NCBI GenBank assembly: GCA_002373815.1
Contig: DFKH01000014.1
Coordinates: 1-5,593, forward strand
Direction: 5' to 3'
DNA length: 5,593 bases
Origin: Alphaproteobacteria bacterium UBA3650
GTDB taxonomy: Bacteria; Pseudomonadota; Alphaproteobacteria; CAAHEQ01; UBA3637
The position numbers and the translations under genes are program-made. Below the pieces are notes generated by a model that worked only from the letters and a program-made list of their open reading frames with translations, made no database searches and was not told the DNA's origin. Positions 4,858 to 5,593 of this stretch are shown here, piece after piece. The stretch's first letter is position 1; every line of letters starts with the position of its first letter.

Positions 4858-5223
4858 TTGATTATGAATGAAACAAACAAGAAATGGATAAGTGAATATG
4901 CCGAACTAACGAAGTTGTATGGCGATGCTATTGAAGCGGGCAACCATAAACAAGCGAATAAGGCTTATGATAAATTGATGGAAGCCTATCGGCAAATCAA
5001 GGCTCAGGGCGCATTGACCAGCGAAGATTTCCATGAATTACTTTTCGCCCCGTCTATGGGCACAAGGCTTTGGGCGGCAACGCATTATCTTGCAATTTCC
5101 AGTGAAGAGGCTGAAAAAGTTTTGTCCGCACTGGGAGAAGTCCCGAATAGCTTATTGGCGGTTTCTGCAAAAATCACTCTTGAAGAGTGGGGAAAAGGAC
5201 GTTTAGTTTGCTCCGTTCCGTAA
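4858..5223 (+). CDS. DUF2019 family protein
   Basis: A soluble all-helical protein of 121 residues. It matches the DUF2019 pattern as I know it: an N-terminal helix pair with YAELTKLYGDAIEAGNHKQA (14-33) and NKAYDKLMEAYRQIK (34-48), then LLFAPSMGTRLWAATHYLAI (61-80) with the hallmark RLWAATH, EEAEKVLSALGEV (83-95), and AKITLEEWGKG (104-114). The fold is HEAT-like helical repeats. The biochemical role is not established; members occur in arrays of orphan and immunity-like genes. The start is uncertain. TTG 4858 is seven bases after ATAGG (4846-4850), whereas ATG 4864 is 13 bases after it; the products differ by two residues. It begins 12 bases after the previous gene, so cotranscription is likely. 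Its GC content is higher than that of the preceding gene, so it may have a different origin. Confidence 0.8.
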   Translation: MIMNETNKKWISEYAELTKLYGDAIEAGNHKQANKAYDKLMEAYRQIKAQGALTSEDFHELLFAPSMGTRLWAATHYLAISSEEAEKVLSALGEVPNSLLAVSAKITLEEWGKGRLVCSVP

Positions 5224-5236
5224 AAAAGAGTATATT
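5208..5236 (+). promoter_or_regulatory. Candidate promoter of the zeta-type toxin-antitoxin pair
   Basis: TTGCTC (5208-5213) and TATATT (5231-5236) are 17 bases apart, a sigma-70-like spacing, and the -10 box shares TATATTTA with the 22-bp repeats. Transcription would start near 5243, fifteen bases before the ATG. It overlaps the end of the DUF2019 gene. Confidence 0.5.
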
Positions 5237-5257
5237 TACAGAAAACGAGGTGGTAAA

Positions 5258-5419
5258 ATGACTTTGGATACTTATAAGTTGACTAGCACCGAGGAACCAT
5301 CGGACGAGCTTCTTTCACAGTTGATGAAAGAGGCTTTTGACGATGCCCGCAAGGCTGATGCCGAAGCCACCGCCCGTTATTTCGCCGAACTCAAACGCGC
5401 TGCAGCAAAAATCCGGTAG
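5258..5419 (+). CDS. Presumed cognate antitoxin of the zeta-type toxin (53 residues)
   Basis: A small, charged, mostly helical protein: MTLDTYKLTSTEEPSDELLS, then QLMKEAFDDARKADAEATAR and YFAELKRAAAKIR. It has no membrane segment. GAGG (5247-5250) lies seven bases before the ATG. It ends two bases before the start of the zeta-type kinase, the tight antitoxin-first order of type II pairs. Zeta toxins are often preceded by short helical proteins of about this size with an EEPSDE.L..LMKE.....R.KA-like stretch; that resemblance is from memory. The long helix from about residue 15 could block the ATP pocket of the kinase as epsilon does, but epsilon itself is larger and different in sequence. The DNA is GC-rich, unlike the island to its left. 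Confidence 0.65.
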   Translation: MTLDTYKLTSTEEPSDELLSQLMKEAFDDARKADAEATARYFAELKRAAAKIR

Positions 5420-5421
5420 TT

Positions 5422-5593
5422 ATGTCTCCGACTGAACATCGCCCTGTGCTAATCGTGATTGCCGGTCCAAATGGGTCTGGAAAAACGACAATTACATCCA
5501 AAATCCTTCGCCATGAATGGATGGAAGATGCTGTTTACATCAATCCCGATGTTGTAGCTCAGGATCGATTTGGGGATTGGAATTCTCCTGAGG
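5422..5593 (+). CDS. Zeta-type toxin kinase, N-terminal part (runs off the window)
   Basis: The first 57 codons are present. They hold the P-loop AGPNGSGKTT (residues 14-23, with K21 and T22) after a hydrophobic strand PVLIVI, and the substrate-side motif YINPDVVAQ (39-47), whose D43 sits where zeta toxins have their catalytic aspartate. Zeta and PezT enzymes phosphorylate UDP-N-acetylglucosamine and so block peptidoglycan synthesis. That activity is known for the family and inferred here. The gene starts two bases after the 53-residue presumed antitoxin, so the pair is cotranscribed and probably translationally coupled. It has no separate clear Shine-Dalgarno; the GG of CCGG (5415-5416) is close by. 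Both visible key motifs are intact, so the toxin is probably live, unlike the broken pair at 1684-1984. The C-terminal half cannot be judged. Confidence 0.85.
   Translation, partial: MSPTEHRPVLIVIAGPNGSGKTTITSKILRHEWMEDAVYINPDVVAQDRFGDWNSPE

Overview
The window looks like a chromosomal accessory region from a bacterium resembling Fibrobacter or the Bacteroidetes. This is inferred from the style of the intergenic repeats (GTCATCCTGA...GAAGGATCC and TCCCGGC...GCCGGGA hairpins), the frequent TATATTTA promoter-like boxes, and an AAA ATPase with a C-terminus of the type common in Bacteroidetes and Fibrobacter. No rRNA or marker gene is present, so the taxonomy is tentative. Base composition changes sharply along the window. 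The left edge and right end are GC-rich (hand counts: 61-120 is 34/60 G+C, 5341-5400 is 38/60), while the middle, about 2000-4850, is very AT-rich (4501-4560 is 14/60). The middle therefore looks like imported DNA.

Layout, left to right. (1) The 3' end of a tetratricopeptide-like gene (+), followed by a 240-bp gap filled with two alternating pairs of hairpin repeats. (2) A complete minus-strand AAA ATPase of the AAA_14/DUF4143 type (397-1572). (3) A decayed minus-strand type II toxin-antitoxin pair: a Phd/YefM antitoxin that has lost its N-terminal half (1807-1984) and a ParE/RelE-type toxin cut to 40 codons (1684-1806), ending at a strong terminator hairpin. (4) A plus-strand run of six AT-rich or unfamiliar genes: a membrane-anchored protein whose N-terminus is out of frame across an A9 tract (2121-2790), a DUF4304-like protein (2861-3331), a two-helix membrane protein with a possible PH-like domain (3363-3884), a 50-residue membrane peptide (3920-4072) overlapping by one base a 257-residue membrane-anchored protein (4072-4845), and a DUF2019 protein (4858-5223). 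(5) A second, apparently intact toxin-antitoxin pair at the GC-rich right end: a 53-residue presumed antitoxin (5258-5419) and the start of a zeta-type toxin kinase (5422 to window end).

How the genes may work together. The window carries two toxin-antitoxin loci, one dead and one live, on either side of small orphan genes. In my recollection DUF4304 and DUF2019 proteins often sit in such mosaic arrays, including immunity-gene arrays of polymorphic toxin systems. The simplest reading is a conflict/immunity gene island. A 22-bp direct repeat containing a TATATTTA box sits 29-30 bp before the start codons of two island genes. One copy also encodes the last six residues of the DUF4304 gene, so the genes appear to have been added as units with their own promoters rather than as one operon. 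No function is proved for the island proteins.
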